Notes: a model not told the origin generated them from the sequence alone. DNA of 64,000 bases from G965229605 sp965229605 (GCA_965229605.1 OZ245892.1:1116001-1180000), one strand, 5' to 3'. Numbered from the stretch's first letter, positions 1-9,493 are shown. Translations and numbers: made by a program.

Positions 1-977
1 AAGATGGCGGGGCTGGCATGGGTTATTTGGCCCATACGATTGCTGTTGAAGAAATTGCCCGGGCAAGCGCGTCTGTTTCGTTGAGTTATGGGGCGCATTC
101 CAATCTCTGTGTCAATCAGATTGCGCTGAATGGCAATGACGAGCAAAGGGCAAAATATCTGCCTGCGCTTATCACCGGACAAAGGGTTGGCGCTTTGGCC
201 ATGTCGGAAGCCGGTGCCGGGTCCGATGTTGTGAGCATGAAGCTGAAAGCCGATAAGGGCAACGGATATTTCAAGCTCAACGGCACCAAATTCTGGATCA
301 CCAATGGCGGTGAAGCCGCGACGTTGGTTGTTTATGCCAAGACGGATCCCGAAGCGGGTGCCAAAGGCCTTACTGCCTTTCTGATTGAAAAGGACATGCC
401 CGGATTCAGCCAGTCCAGTCATTTTGACAAGCTGGGCATGCGCGGGTCCAACACGGTCGAACTTGTCTTTGAGGATGTAGAGGTCCCGTTTGAGAATATT
501 CTTGGGGAAGAAGGTGCTGGCGCGAAAGTGCTGATGTCGGGTCTTGATTATGAACGCGTGGTTTTGTCGGGGATTGGCTGCGGGATCATGGCTGCCTGTC
601 TTGACGAGATTATGCCTTATATGATCGAGCGCAAACAATTCGGCCAAAGCATCGGCAATTTCCAGCTGATGCAAGGCAAGATCGCAGACATGTATACCAA
701 AATGAATTCGGCCCGGGCCTATGTCTATGAAGTGGCAAAGGCCTGTGATCGTGGAGAGGTAACACGCCAGGATGCTGCAGCTTGTGTTTTATATGCATCG
801 GAAGAAGCGATGACTGTTGCCCATCAGGCCGTTCAGGCTATGGGTGGTGCCGGATTTATGAATGATACGGCGGTGAGTCGAATTTTCCGTGATGCAAAGC
901 TGATGGAAATCGGGGCTGGCACGTCAGAAATCAGGCGCATGCTGATTGGCCGGGAGCTCATGGAGGCCATGCGCTGA
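1..977 (+). CDS. ivd: Isovaleryl-CoA dehydrogenase (5'-truncated by window edge)
   Basis: This FAD-dependent acyl-CoA dehydrogenase oxidises isovaleryl-CoA to 3-methylcrotonyl-CoA in leucine breakdown and passes electrons to ETF. The reading frame is open from base 3, ahead of the first ATG at 18, and the residues there (DGGAGMGYLAH) match the interior of the family, so about 65-70 N-terminal residues lie outside the window. The likely catalytic glutamate is in LDYERVVLSG, codon near 552, the position used by isovaleryl-CoA dehydrogenases rather than the straight-chain enzymes. The C-terminus carries AGTSEIRR. The stop overlaps the next start by one base (TGATG), so it is coupled to the carboxylase genes. 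The substrate call rests on family resemblance plus the MCC neighbours. Confidence 0.93.
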   Translation, partial: DGGAGMGYLAHTIAVEEIARASASVSLSYGAHSNLCVNQIALNGNDEQRAKYLPALITGQRVGALAMSEAGAGSDVVSMKLKADKGNGYFKLNGTKFWITNGGEAATLVVYAKTDPEAGAKGLTAFLIEKDMPGFSQSSHFDKLGMRGSNTVELVFEDVEVPFENILGEEGAGAKVLMSGLDYERVVLSGIGCGIMAACLDEIMPYMIERKQFGQSIGNFQLMQGKIADMYTKMNSARAYVYEVAKACDRGEVTRQDAAACVLYASEEAMTVAHQAVQAMGGAGFMNDTAVSRIFRDAKLMEIGAGTSEIRRMLIGRELMEAMR

Positions 978-2584
978 TGCCGGTTTTATTATCAAATATA
1001 TCTGCGAGGTCAGAGGCCTTTCTTGCAAATGAAAAAGCACATGAGGCCGCAATTCAGCTGATAAAGGAGGCCGAGCAGGTCTGCATCGGCGGCGGCGGAG
1101 AAGCTTCCAGAGAGCGACATATTGCACGCGGCAAGCTGCTGCCGAGAGATCGCATCGCAGCCCTTATAGACCCGGGCTCTCCCTTTCTTGAAGTCGGTCT
1201 GTTTGGAGCTTTCGGGCTTTATGAAGGGGCTTGCCCTGCAGCCGGAATGATTGCCGGAATCGCAAAGGTCAGCAAGCGCGATGTGATGATTATCTGTAAC
1301 GATGCAACCGTCAAGGGCGGCACCTATTATCCAATGACGGTCAAAAAGCATTTGCGCGCCCAGAAGATTGCCGAGGAAAATCACCTTCCCTGCATCTATC
1401 TTGTTGATTCAGGCGGGGCTAACCTGCCCAGCCAGGATGAGGTCTTTCCTGACGAAAACCACTTTGGCCGCATCTTCTACAATCAGGCCAATATGTCGGC
1501 AAAAGCCATTCCACAGATTGCCGTTGTCATGGGTTCCTGTACGGCTGGCGGGGCCTATGTGCCAGCCATGTCGGATATCTCTATTATCGTCAAGGAACAA
1601 GGCACGATCTTTTTAGCTGGCCCGCCTCTGGTGAAAGCCGCAACCGGCGAAACCGTGTCAGCCGAAGACCTTGGTGGAGGCGATGTCCATACCCGTCTTT
1701 CCGGCGTTGCGGACTATCTTGCCAATAATGACGCACATGCCCTTTCGATTGCCCGTGAAGTCGTTGGCAATCTCAATCGGCGCAAACCGTTCGAAATTGA
1801 ACTGCGCACCCCCGAAGACCCCGCATATGACCCCGATGAAATACTGGGGGTTGTTCCGGCTGACCTTAAAACACCCTATGATATCCGTGAAGTCATCGCG
1901 CGTGTGGTGGACGGCTCACGCTTTGATGAATTTAAAGCACGCTATGGGCAAACACTGGTGTGCGGCTTTGCACATATCATGGGCATGCCGGTTGGCATCA
2001 TTGCCAATAATGGCATTTTATTTTCGCAGGCGGCGGTAAAAGGCTCCCATTTTGTCGAGCTTTGCTCGCAACGAAAAACACCGCTTGTCTTTTTACAAAA
2101 TATCACCGGCTTTATGGTCGGCCAGAAATACGAAACCGAGGGCATTGCGAAAAACGGGGCCAAACTCGTTACCGCAGTCGCAACAACGTCTGTCCCCAAG
2201 ATCACCCTGCTGGTTGGCGGGTCTTTCGGGGCAGGCAATTATGGCATGTGCGGTCGTGCCTATTCACCGCGTTTCTTATGGACCTGGCCGACCTCCCGCA
2301 TCGCAGTCATGGGCGGAGAACAGGCAGCCAGCGTGCTGGCAACAGTCAAGCGCGAGGCGATTGAACGCAAAGGCGGTTCATGGTCCTCCGAAGAAGAAGC
2401 CGCTTTCAAACAGCCAACCATTGATATGTTTGAAAAGCAAAGTCATCCGCTTTATGCCTCGGCCCGCCTTTGGGATGATGGCATCATCGATCCACGCAAG
2501 ACACGACAGGTCCTGGCTCTTAGCCTGAAAGCCACCCTCAACGCGCCGATTGCAGATACGCAATTTGGCCTGTTCAGAATGTGA
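977..2584 (+). CDS. mccB: 3-methylcrotonyl-CoA carboxylase, carboxyltransferase (beta) subunit
   Basis: Transfers the carboxyl group from biotin to 3-methylcrotonyl-CoA, giving 3-methylglutaconyl-CoA, the step after isovaleryl-CoA dehydrogenase. At 535 residues it has the normal family length. It carries the two crotonase-like carboxyltransferase halves: an N-terminal half with the glycine-rich VDSGGANLPSQDE loop and the SCTAGGAYVPAMSD oxyanion segment, and a C-terminal half with GGSFGAGNYGMCGRAY. These segments favour MCC over propionyl-CoA carboxylase. The start at 977 overlaps the ivd stop by one base, and mccA begins 10 bases after the stop. ivd-mccB-mccA is a common leucine-degradation order; the later hydratase and lyase genes are not in the window. 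Confidence 0.95.
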   Translation: MPVLLSNISARSEAFLANEKAHEAAIQLIKEAEQVCIGGGGEASRERHIARGKLLPRDRIAALIDPGSPFLEVGLFGAFGLYEGACPAAGMIAGIAKVSKRDVMIICNDATVKGGTYYPMTVKKHLRAQKIAEENHLPCIYLVDSGGANLPSQDEVFPDENHFGRIFYNQANMSAKAIPQIAVVMGSCTAGGAYVPAMSDISIIVKEQGTIFLAGPPLVKAATGETVSAEDLGGGDVHTRLSGVADYLANNDAHALSIAREVVGNLNRRKPFEIELRTPEDPAYDPDEILGVVPADLKTPYDIREVIARVVDGSRFDEFKARYGQTLVCGFAHIMGMPVGIIANNGILFSQAAVKGSHFVELCSQRKTPLVFLQNITGFMVGQKYETEGIAKNGAKLVTAVATTSVPKITLLVGGSFGAGNYGMCGRAYSPRFLWTWPTSRIAVMGGEQAASVLATVKREAIERKGGSWSSEEEAAFKQPTIDMFEKQSHPLYASARLWDDGIIDPRKTRQVLALSLKATLNAPIADTQFGLFRM

Positions 2585-2594
2585 GGGGGCGATC

Positions 2595-4601
2595 ATGTTT
2601 AAGAAAATACTGATCGCAAATCGCGGTGAAATTGCTTGCCGCGTCATGACAACCGCCAAACGTCTGGGTGTTCAGACTATTGCTGTCTATTCACAGGCCG
2701 ATGCCGACTCCAGACATGTTACCCTGGCCGATGAGGCTTTTTTGATCGGGCCGCCACCGGCTGCAGAGAGTTATCTCCGGGGTGATGTGATTATTGAATG
2801 TGCCTTGAAGGCAGGGGCTGAGGCCATTCATCCCGGCTATGGATTCCTTTCCGAAAATCCTGAATTTGTCGCCGATGTCGAAAAGGCGGGCCTGACATTC
2901 ATCGGCCCTTCTGCCGAGGCAATTAAAGCCATGGGTCTCAAGGATTCTGCCAAGGTCTTGATGGAAAAAGCGAATGTTCCGGTTGTTCCCGGCTATCACG
3001 GCGATAATCAGGACCCGGCATTTCTGGCCCGTGAGGCACAGAAGATCGGCTATCCTGTCCTGATCAAGGCCCGGGCTGGCGGCGGGGGGAAAGGTATGCG
3101 CCTTGTCGAGAATCCGGAAGAATTCCCGAGCAATCTGGAAAGCGCGCAACGCGAGGCTGAATCAAGCTTTGGTGATCCGGTTTGCCTGATCGAAAAATAT
3201 ATTTCCCAGCCCCGTCACATAGAAGTGCAGGTATTCGGGGACAAACAGGGCAATGTCGTTCATTTGTTTGAGCGCGATTGCTCTTTGCAAAGGCGGCATC
3301 AGAAAGTCATTGAAGAAGCGCCAGCCCCCGGCATGACAGCGAACGTGCGAAAAGCCATGGGAAAGGCAGCCTGCGAAGCTGCAAAAGCAATCAGTTATGC
3401 GGGGGCCGGGACCATCGAATTCATCGTTGACGGATCGGGGCCGCTTCGTGAAGATGGCTTCTGGTTTATGGAGATGAACACCCGGCTCCAGGTAGAACAT
3501 CCCGTCTCGGAGGCCATCACCGGCCTTGATTTTGTCGAATTGCAACTGCGTGTCGCATCCGGTGAACCGCTCCCCGTTTCCCAGAATGATTTATCGATCA
3601 ATGGCTGGTCGTTTGAAGCAAGGGTTTATGCGGAAGACGTGCCAAAGGGATTTCTTCCGGCAACCGGAACGGTTGACTATCTCGCTTGCCCTGATGCTTC
3701 GGAATTTGCGCCCGGTTCTCTCAGGATCGATAGCGGAATTCGACAGGGCGATGCGATTAGTCCCTTCTATGATCCGATGATCGCCAAAGTCATTGTGCAT
3801 GGACCTACCAGAGAGACAGCCCTCAAAATGCTGGGCAGTGCTCTGCGTGACTATCGGGTCGGCGGAACAGTAACCAATCTGGCGTTTCTCTCCGCACTTG
3901 CGCATCATGCCGGTTTTGCAACCGGACATGTCGATACAAATTTGATTGCGCGCGATTTCGATAGTCTGATTTCGCTTGATAAACCGGATGAGCTTGTTCT
4001 CTGCGCAGCGGCCCTGGCTGCTCTTGGCTTTGTTGCCCCCCCGGACGAAGAAGGTTCTTCAGCCGATCCGCTATTCGGCTGGCGACATTGGTCCCATGCC
4101 CATCACAATATAACCCTTCAATTTGAAGATAGCGTTTTTGAATCTATTGTGTCGGTCATACGCCATGACAGATTTAAGGTTGCATGTGACGGATTCGTTC
4201 AAGAGCTTGATATTGATATGCGCGCTGATGGTGGATTAAATATTCAAGCCGGGAATCATAGAACAAAATTGCACGTGAACAGGCGTGGATCGGTCGTTGA
4301 TGTCACCCGTGACGGGTGCGTATTTTCGTTCGAGATTCCAGACAAAACGAAGGGGGAGGACGAAGATGCGGATGCTGGTGACGTGATTATCGCCCCGATG
4401 CCTGGCTGCGTGATAGCGCTTGATGCGGTCAAGGGCGCAAAGGTCAAGGCCGGTGAGCGCCTCATGGTTCTTGAAGCCATGAAAATGGAACATGCCCTGG
4501 CTGCGAGCCGTGATGCCATCATTGAAGAAGTCCTGGTTTTTGTTGGAGATCAGGTTCAAGACGGGGCTCTGCTGGTCAAGCTGGAGCCACAAGATGGCTG
4601 A
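2595..4601 (+). CDS. mccA: 3-methylcrotonyl-CoA carboxylase, biotin carboxylase/biotin carrier (alpha) subunit
   Basis: Carboxylates its own biotin using ATP and bicarbonate and hands the CO2 to MccB. The 668-residue protein starts with a biotin carboxylase N-lobe (FKKILIANRGEIACRV), followed by the ATP-grasp glycine loop RAGGGGKGMR at about 160-167 and the catalytic stretch EMNTRLQVEHPV. The biotinyl domain is at the C-terminus, with the biotin-accepting lysine near residue 630 in EAMKME. I chose the ATG at 2595, just after the purine-rich GAGGGGG of the mccB stop region, because homology begins there; an in-frame ATG at 2550 would add 15 residues inside mccB. It ends 6 bases from the convergent matB gene. 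Confidence 0.95.
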   Translation: MFKKILIANRGEIACRVMTTAKRLGVQTIAVYSQADADSRHVTLADEAFLIGPPPAAESYLRGDVIIECALKAGAEAIHPGYGFLSENPEFVADVEKAGLTFIGPSAEAIKAMGLKDSAKVLMEKANVPVVPGYHGDNQDPAFLAREAQKIGYPVLIKARAGGGGKGMRLVENPEEFPSNLESAQREAESSFGDPVCLIEKYISQPRHIEVQVFGDKQGNVVHLFERDCSLQRRHQKVIEEAPAPGMTANVRKAMGKAACEAAKAISYAGAGTIEFIVDGSGPLREDGFWFMEMNTRLQVEHPVSEAITGLDFVELQLRVASGEPLPVSQNDLSINGWSFEARVYAEDVPKGFLPATGTVDYLACPDASEFAPGSLRIDSGIRQGDAISPFYDPMIAKVIVHGPTRETALKMLGSALRDYRVGGTVTNLAFLSALAHHAGFATGHVDTNLIARDFDSLISLDKPDELVLCAAALAALGFVAPPDEEGSSADPLFGWRHWSHAHHNITLQFEDSVFESIVSVIRHDRFKVACDGFVQELDIDMRADGGLNIQAGNHRTKLHVNRRGSVVDVTRDGCVFSFEIPDKTKGEDEDADAGDVIIAPMPGCVIALDAVKGAKVKAGERLMVLEAMKMEHALAASRDAIIEEVLVFVGDQVQDGALLVKLEPQDG

Positions 4602-4607
4602 TGCCGA

Positions 4608-6125
4608 CTATTTGAAAGAGTTGGCGTATTGATCGCGCAGCAGGTTTTTCTGGACCTTGCCCATTGTATTGCGGGGGAGTTCATCAATCAGGAACAGCTT
4701 TTTGGGCTGTTTAAAGCGGGCAATTTTTCCGACAAGCTGTGAAAGTATGTCGTCCAGATCAGGCGTTGCACCGGGCATTGGCACCAGAATACCGATGGCG
4801 CCTTCCCCAAAATCGGGATGCGGCACCCCGACCACAGCCGATTCAAGCACGCCATCGACTTCATCAAGCAATAATTCAATCTCTTTGGGATAGATATTAT
4901 ACCCGCCAGAGATGATTAAATCTTTTGAGCGGCCGATGATATGGATATAGCCGTCTGCATCCACCTTGGCGAGGTCGCCGGTTATAAAGAATCCATCCTC
5001 GCGCAGTTCCTCCCTGGTTTTTTCAGGCATCCCCCAATAGCCGCTAAAGACATTGGGGCCGCGCACTTCGATCATGCCGGTTTCGCCGGTTTTCAAAGTT
5101 TTACCGGTTTCGGGGTCAGTTATTTTAAGTTCCACCTCTGGCAGAGGAAAACCGACCGTCCCTGCCCTGCGCTCTCCTTGTAAAGGGTTGGAGGTATTCA
5201 TATTAGTTTCGGTCATTCCATAGCGTTCCAGAATCCGGTGTCCGGTCCGTTTTTCAAAGGCATCATGGGTTTCAGCCAAAAGCGGTGCGCTGCCGGAAAT
5301 GAACAGACGCATATGCTGGACAAGGTCTTTGCTCAGGCGTTCATCCTGCAATAACCGGGTATAGAAGGTTGGCACGCCCATCATGCTGGTTGCCTGTCCC
5401 AACATGGAGACCACATCATCAAGCTGAAATGTTGGCAGGAAAATCATCGGTGATCCGGCCAGCAAAGAGACATTGATGGCAACAAAAAGCCCGTGGGTAT
5501 GAAAAATCGGCAAGGCATGAAGCAGAACATCCTGTGCGCTGAATCCCCAGGCATCGACCAGAACCTTTGCATTGGACAAAAGGTTCTGGTGGGTCAGCAT
5601 AGCCCCTTTTGACCGACCGGTTGTGCCGGAGGTATAAAGCAGCGCCGCCAGATCATCAGGCGCACGATTAACGGGTTGAATTTTTTCTGAAATATCCTTG
5701 CTACGGGCTGCTTCAGGCAAACTGCCGGTGCCGGTTCCGCTCATGGTTAAAAGATGTATAGAGGATGCTGCCGCGATGGGGGAAAGTTCTGTTTCTTTGT
5801 CAGGATCACAGATCAGCAGACGCGCCCCAGAATCTTGAAGGAAATAGGCAATTTCCTGCCCTTCATAGGCCGTATTCAGAGGCAGAAAAACCGCACCGGT
5901 TTGAATGGCTGCCGCATAAAGAGCCAAGGCATCGGGTGATTTATTGATCTGGACGGCGATGCGTTCTCCTGGTGTGATGTCAAAGCTGCGGAGCACATGA
6001 GCAAAACGGGCCGAACGCGCCAAAAGACTCTTATGGGATATGTTTGTCCCGTCTTTCAAGATCAGCAGTGTTTTGTCACTGTTTATATGTGGCGCGAATA
6101 ATGCGTCAAACAGGCAATTAGGCAT
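4608..6125 (-). CDS. matB: Malonyl-CoA synthetase (malonate--CoA ligase)
   Basis: An ANL-superfamily adenylating enzyme that makes malonyl-CoA from malonate, ATP and CoA. The 505-residue sequence has the AMP-binding P-loop YTSGTTGRSKGA at about 160-171. It also has YGMTETNMNTSNPLQGER, a MatB-type form of the second core motif that distinguishes it from acetyl- and fatty-acyl-CoA ligases. The C-terminal catalytic lysine is near 490 in LPRNTMGKVQK. It lies 43 bases downstream of a TRAP large permease on the same strand and is probably the last gene of that operon, which suggests that the transporter imports malonate. Specificity is inferred from the motif and the context. Confidence 0.88.
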   Translation of the reverse strand: MPNCLFDALFAPHINSDKTLLILKDGTNISHKSLLARSARFAHVLRSFDITPGERIAVQINKSPDALALYAAAIQTGAVFLPLNTAYEGQEIAYFLQDSGARLLICDPDKETELSPIAAASSIHLLTMSGTGTGSLPEAARSKDISEKIQPVNRAPDDLAALLYTSGTTGRSKGAMLTHQNLLSNAKVLVDAWGFSAQDVLLHALPIFHTHGLFVAINVSLLAGSPMIFLPTFQLDDVVSMLGQATSMMGVPTFYTRLLQDERLSKDLVQHMRLFISGSAPLLAETHDAFEKRTGHRILERYGMTETNMNTSNPLQGERRAGTVGFPLPEVELKITDPETGKTLKTGETGMIEVRGPNVFSGYWGMPEKTREELREDGFFITGDLAKVDADGYIHIIGRSKDLIISGGYNIYPKEIELLLDEVDGVLESAVVGVPHPDFGEGAIGILVPMPGATPDLDDILSQLVGKIARFKQPKKLFLIDELPRNTMGKVQKNLLRDQYANSFK

Positions 6126-6168
6126 GTTCAGTCACCTGCTCTCTTGGTCGTTTGCTCAAAGAACGACC

Positions 6169-7491
6169 TCACACGGCGGCTCCCATCAAGGCCCCGGGCA
6201 GCCAGGTGGCCAGCCCTGGCACAAGGCACAGAATGATAATGGCAACCACCATGCAGCCAACATAGGGAATGGAGCCTTTAAGAATGGTTTTCAAGGGGAT
6301 GTCCGGGGCTATTCCATTGATGACGTAAAGATTAAGCCCAACTGGCGGAGAAATAAGGCCAATTTCCATATTGATGGTTAACACCACCGCAAACCAGTAG
6401 GGATCAAATCCGGCGGCGGTAACCACAGGCAGAAGAATAGGCGCCGCCATCAGAATAACTGCAACTGGTGGCAGAAAGAACCCGGCAACCAGCAAGAAAA
6501 TATTGATCGCAAACATCAAAACCCATTTATTGACGCCCAATGTTGCGATCCATTCTGCAATCGACTGGGTGATAAACAGGCTTGAAAGCATATAGGAAAA
6601 GACTCCGGCAGCCCCGATAATAAACAGGATCATCACGCTTTCGCGGGTTGAATCGCGCAAGACAATCCATAAGTCGTTGATCTGCCATAATTTATAAATC
6701 ACGCAGGCAATCAGGACACAAAGCAGCGCGCCAACCGCTGCGGTTTCGGACGGTGTGGCAATGCCGCCATACATGGCATAGAGCACCCCGATAATGATCA
6801 GCAGGAACGGCAGCACCCGGGGCATGATTTCAAATTTCTGCCGCCAGCTATAGGATTTTGCGGCAAGCACCTGCGCAGAGCCATTGCGCCAGGTATCAAA
6901 CAGAGACCAGGCCATAAACAGGCCAACCAGCAGCACACCGGGCAGGACTCCGGCCAGAAACAGCCGTCCGATGGAGGTCTCGGTGGCGATTCCATAAACG
7001 ATCATGGTGACGGAGGGCGGGATCAAGATGCCAAGCGTACCGCCTGCGGCAATCGACCCGGCGGCGACACCATCAGGATAGCCGCGCTTGCGCATTTCAG
7101 GGATGCCCATTTTACCGATAGCGGCACAGGTTGCGGGCGATGAGCCGGACATGGCAGCAAACAGGGCGCAGGCCCCCAAGTTTGAAATCACCAACCCGCC
7201 GGGGACACGGGTGAGCCATCTTTCCAGCGCTTCGTATAGGTCCCCTCCGGCCCGGGTAGAGGCGATGGAAGCTCCCATGATGATAAACATCGGGATGGAG
7301 AGCAGGGCAAAACTGTCCAGTTTGCCGAAAAGGATTTCGGGCATCAGCTCCAGCGAGCGAAAACCGTCAAAAATCAGCAAGAAAACCGCGGCGACGATTA
7401 AAAGACCATTGGCGACCGACACGCCAGAGAAGAGGACCAGAATGGTTGCAATGGCGATAATGGCACCAAGGGTGAGCGGATCATTCCCCAT
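6169..7491 (-). CDS. TRAP transporter large permease (DctM type), probable malonate/dicarboxylate uptake
   Basis: The multi-spanning (about 12 TM) subunit of a tripartite ATP-independent periplasmic transporter, which couples import to an ion gradient in the inner membrane. The 440-residue sequence has the DctM features: the SGSSPATCAAIGKMGIPEMRK segment near the N-terminal half, repeated as SPPVGLNLYVINGIAP near the C-terminus. Its start overlaps the end of the small permease by 11 bases, and matB follows after 43 bases. The P-Q-M-matB order resembles the malonate TRAP system described for Sinorhizobium (MatPQM); the substrate here is inferred from the matB linkage only. Confidence 0.88.
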   Translation of the reverse strand: MGNDPLTLGAIIAIATILVLFSGVSVANGLLIVAAVFLLIFDGFRSLELMPEILFGKLDSFALLSIPMFIIMGASIASTRAGGDLYEALERWLTRVPGGLVISNLGACALFAAMSGSSPATCAAIGKMGIPEMRKRGYPDGVAAGSIAAGGTLGILIPPSVTMIVYGIATETSIGRLFLAGVLPGVLLVGLFMAWSLFDTWRNGSAQVLAAKSYSWRQKFEIMPRVLPFLLIIIGVLYAMYGGIATPSETAAVGALLCVLIACVIYKLWQINDLWIVLRDSTRESVMILFIIGAAGVFSYMLSSLFITQSIAEWIATLGVNKWVLMFAINIFLLVAGFFLPPVAVILMAAPILLPVVTAAGFDPYWFAVVLTINMEIGLISPPVGLNLYVINGIAPDIPLKTILKGSIPYVGCMVVAIIILCLVPGLATWLPGALMGAAV

Positions 7492-8080
7492 TTCTCACCT
7501 GCGTATTTATCTGTTCCTGGACAGGCGATTGATCATCCTCCAGGCCAAAAGGCCGTTCAATGCCCACCATGACGGCATAGAAATCGGCGACCAGCTGCAA
7601 CAGGAACAGGAAGAACCCGGCTGGCAGGGCCAGATAAGGAATCCACAGCCGTACCCCCCAAACGGTATCAGACCGCCAGTTACGCGAATAGGCTTCATAC
7701 CAATATTCAAAGCCGTAAAAGAGCATCAAACCGACAACCCCGATGCCAAGGGTTGATGTGACGATATAGAGCAAAAAGCGCATTTGACCGCGTGCGGCAA
7801 TCGGGACGAGGTCAACATTCACATGCCCGCGCAAGTACTGGACATAGGGCAGACCGAGCATGGTTGCGCCAATCACCAGATAGACGACCATTTCGGTTTG
7901 CCAGATGGTTGACTGGTTTAGCACATAGCGGACAAAGATCATCTGGCAGGTGATGAGGACAGCCAGCAGAATCATCAAGGCGGCGATCAGGCCGCTGGCG
8001 AAGGACAGTCTGGCGACTGCTTTTAGGAACCGGCTGTTGCCTGTCCGGGCTATTTTATGAATTGTTCCGAGAGAGGCCAT
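7481..8080 (-). CDS. TRAP transporter small permease (DctQ type)
   Basis: The small four-helix membrane subunit that partners with the large permease. The 199 residues include hydrophobic segments around 28-50, 67-85, 105-128 and 150-172, with the family-typical YVLNQSTIWQTE after the first helix and GHVNVDLV after the second. It lies between the binding protein (94 bases upstream, with a strong hairpin in the gap) and the large permease (11-base overlap). The C-terminal tail after residue 172 is acidic and polar. The DctQ family diverges quickly, so the order and helix pattern carry most of the assignment. Confidence 0.85.
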   Translation of the reverse strand: MASLGTIHKIARTGNSRFLKAVARLSFASGLIAALMILLAVLITCQMIFVRYVLNQSTIWQTEMVVYLVIGATMLGLPYVQYLRGHVNVDLVPIAARGQMRFLLYIVTSTLGIGVVGLMLFYGFEYWYEAYSRNWRSDTVWGVRLWIPYLALPAGFFLFLLQLVADFYAVMVGIERPFGLEDDQSPVQEQINTQVRNGE

Positions 8081-8114
8081 TTTACGGGCAAGCCCATTTT
8101 ACGCAAGCGATGTA

Positions 8115-8139
8115 TGGGGGAGGCAACATCCCTCCCCCA
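8115..8139. promoter_or_regulatory. Perfect 9-bp hairpin between TRAP binding-protein and small-permease genes
   Basis: TGGGGGAGG at 8115-8123 pairs exactly with CCTCCCCCA at 8131-8139 across a 7-base loop. It sits in the 93-base gap between dctP and dctQ. There is no uridine run on the minus strand after it, so it is more likely an mRNA-stabilising or partial-attenuation hairpin that keeps the binding protein in excess than a full terminator. Confidence 0.6.
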
Positions 8140-8173
8140 CACATTCTTATTTTAGCTGTGCATCTCAGCGGGA

Positions 8174-9163
8174 TTATTCGACAGCGAGTGCCAAATCGAG
8201 AAGTTTCTGCCCGCCTGGAACCGTTTCCACAAAGTTTTTGTAGGAGGATTCCTTGGCGATTTCGCGCCAGGCGTTGAATTCGTCTGCGCTCATGGAGGCA
8301 ATTTCAACCCCGGCATCGCGATAGACATCGACCGAGGCCGCATCCTGTTTCTTGGCTTCCGCGAGATAGAAAGCCTCGGCCTTGCGGGCGCCTTCCCGGA
8401 CAGCTTTTTGCTGGGCATCGGTCAGGCCTTCGAAGGCTGATTTATTCATCAACAGGGGTTGATACATAAACCAGAGAGCGACATCACTTGCCGGTGTATA
8501 GCATTTCACCTGTTCATAAATCCGGTAGGACACAAAGGACGAGGAAGAGGTGTTTGCAGCCTGCAGAACCCCGGTTTGCATGGCATTATAGATTTCGGAG
8601 GAGGCCATGGAAGCGATTGAGGCCCCTGCGGCTGCCAGCATTTGTTCAAAGGCTTTTCCGGCTGCGCGGGTTTGCAAGCCCTGGACATGTTCTGGCGCGG
8701 TGATGCAGCGATCTTTGCCGACAAATCCGCCTGCCAGATAGCCATGGACGAGGATCATAACATCATCTTCAGCCATCAGCTTTTCAATTTCCTGCATAAA
8801 GGCCGAGCGATTGAGCCGGGCTGCATGATCATGATTTTTGACCAGGCCAGGCATCAGCGTCAGGTTAAATTCGGGCCGCTGCCCCCCTGCATAGGAGAGC
8901 GGAAAAACCGTCATATCCAGCTGTCCCCGGCTGAGCGGCTTATATTGCTCGCGCGGTTTGAACAGAGACTTTGACGGAAAGATTTTGATCGACAGGCCAA
9001 CATCGGCTTTTTCAACTTCCTCGGCAACGATTTCGGCGACTTTATGGCGGACATCCTTGGTTGACCATTGATGCGACAAGCGCAGTTCTTGTGCGAGAAC
9101 TGGAGCAGCAAGAAAACCGCTTACAGCAAAGGCCGCAAAGGCGGCTTTAAATGTTTTTTTCAT
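8174..9163 (-). CDS. TRAP transporter substrate-binding protein (DctP type)
   Basis: A periplasmic solute receptor that captures the substrate for the TRAP permeases. The 329-residue protein begins with a Sec signal peptide (positive MKKTFK, hydrophobic core, ALAQE-type cleavage near residue 24). The mature part has DctP features: QWSTKDVRHKVAE, then a conserved segment around GLKVLQ-like residues (HVQGLQTRAAGKAFEQ) that contains the arginine normally binding a carboxylate. It is the first gene of the P-Q-M-matB set. The start has a purine-rich GGAGAGGAAC stretch just upstream. The roughly 250 bases between it and the tRNA-His hold no gene and presumably contain its promoter. Confidence 0.88.
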   Translation of the reverse strand: MKKTFKAAFAAFAVSGFLAAPVLAQELRLSHQWSTKDVRHKVAEIVAEEVEKADVGLSIKIFPSKSLFKPREQYKPLSRGQLDMTVFPLSYAGGQRPEFNLTLMPGLVKNHDHAARLNRSAFMQEIEKLMAEDDVMILVHGYLAGGFVGKDRCITAPEHVQGLQTRAAGKAFEQMLAAAGASIASMASSEIYNAMQTGVLQAANTSSSSFVSYRIYEQVKCYTPASDVALWFMYQPLLMNKSAFEGLTDAQQKAVREGARKAEAFYLAEAKKQDAASVDVYRDAGVEIASMSADEFNAWREIAKESSYKNFVETVPGGQKLLDLALAVE

Positions 9164-9416
9164 AAGTTCCTCTCCCTTTGGGGGTTTTGATAATATCAGG
9201 GGGTGATAATACGACCAATTCGCCGTGCCGGTGAATGGTTTCGCTCCACAATTTTATCCTAAATTGCCACCCCTTAATGTCAACCAGCGATTTATCCAAT
9301 ATGAACTATGCAGCGTCTTAACCATTATTGACGCAAGCATATAAACCGCTTAAACACATCACGCGAATATCAGCCCTGAATGATCGGGGGCAAAGAATGT
9401 ATATTCGTGACAGATG

Positions 9417-9493
9417 GTGGGTGTAGCTCAGTTGGTTAGAGCGCCAGATTGTGGCTCTGGAGGTCGCCGGTTCAAGTCCGGTCATCCACCCCA
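9417..9493 (+). tRNA. tRNA-His (anticodon GTG)
   Basis: The full cloverleaf can be read. The acceptor stem is GTGGGTG paired with CATCCAC. The D-arm has AGCTCAGTTGGTTAGAGC, the anticodon loop is ATTGTGGCT with anticodon GTG, and the T-arm is GGTTCAAGTCC. The discriminator is C and CCA is encoded. Base 9416 is G, giving the extra G(-1) opposite C73 that is the hallmark of tRNA-His. It sits 34 bases ahead of the ferredoxin reductase gene. Confidence 0.98.
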
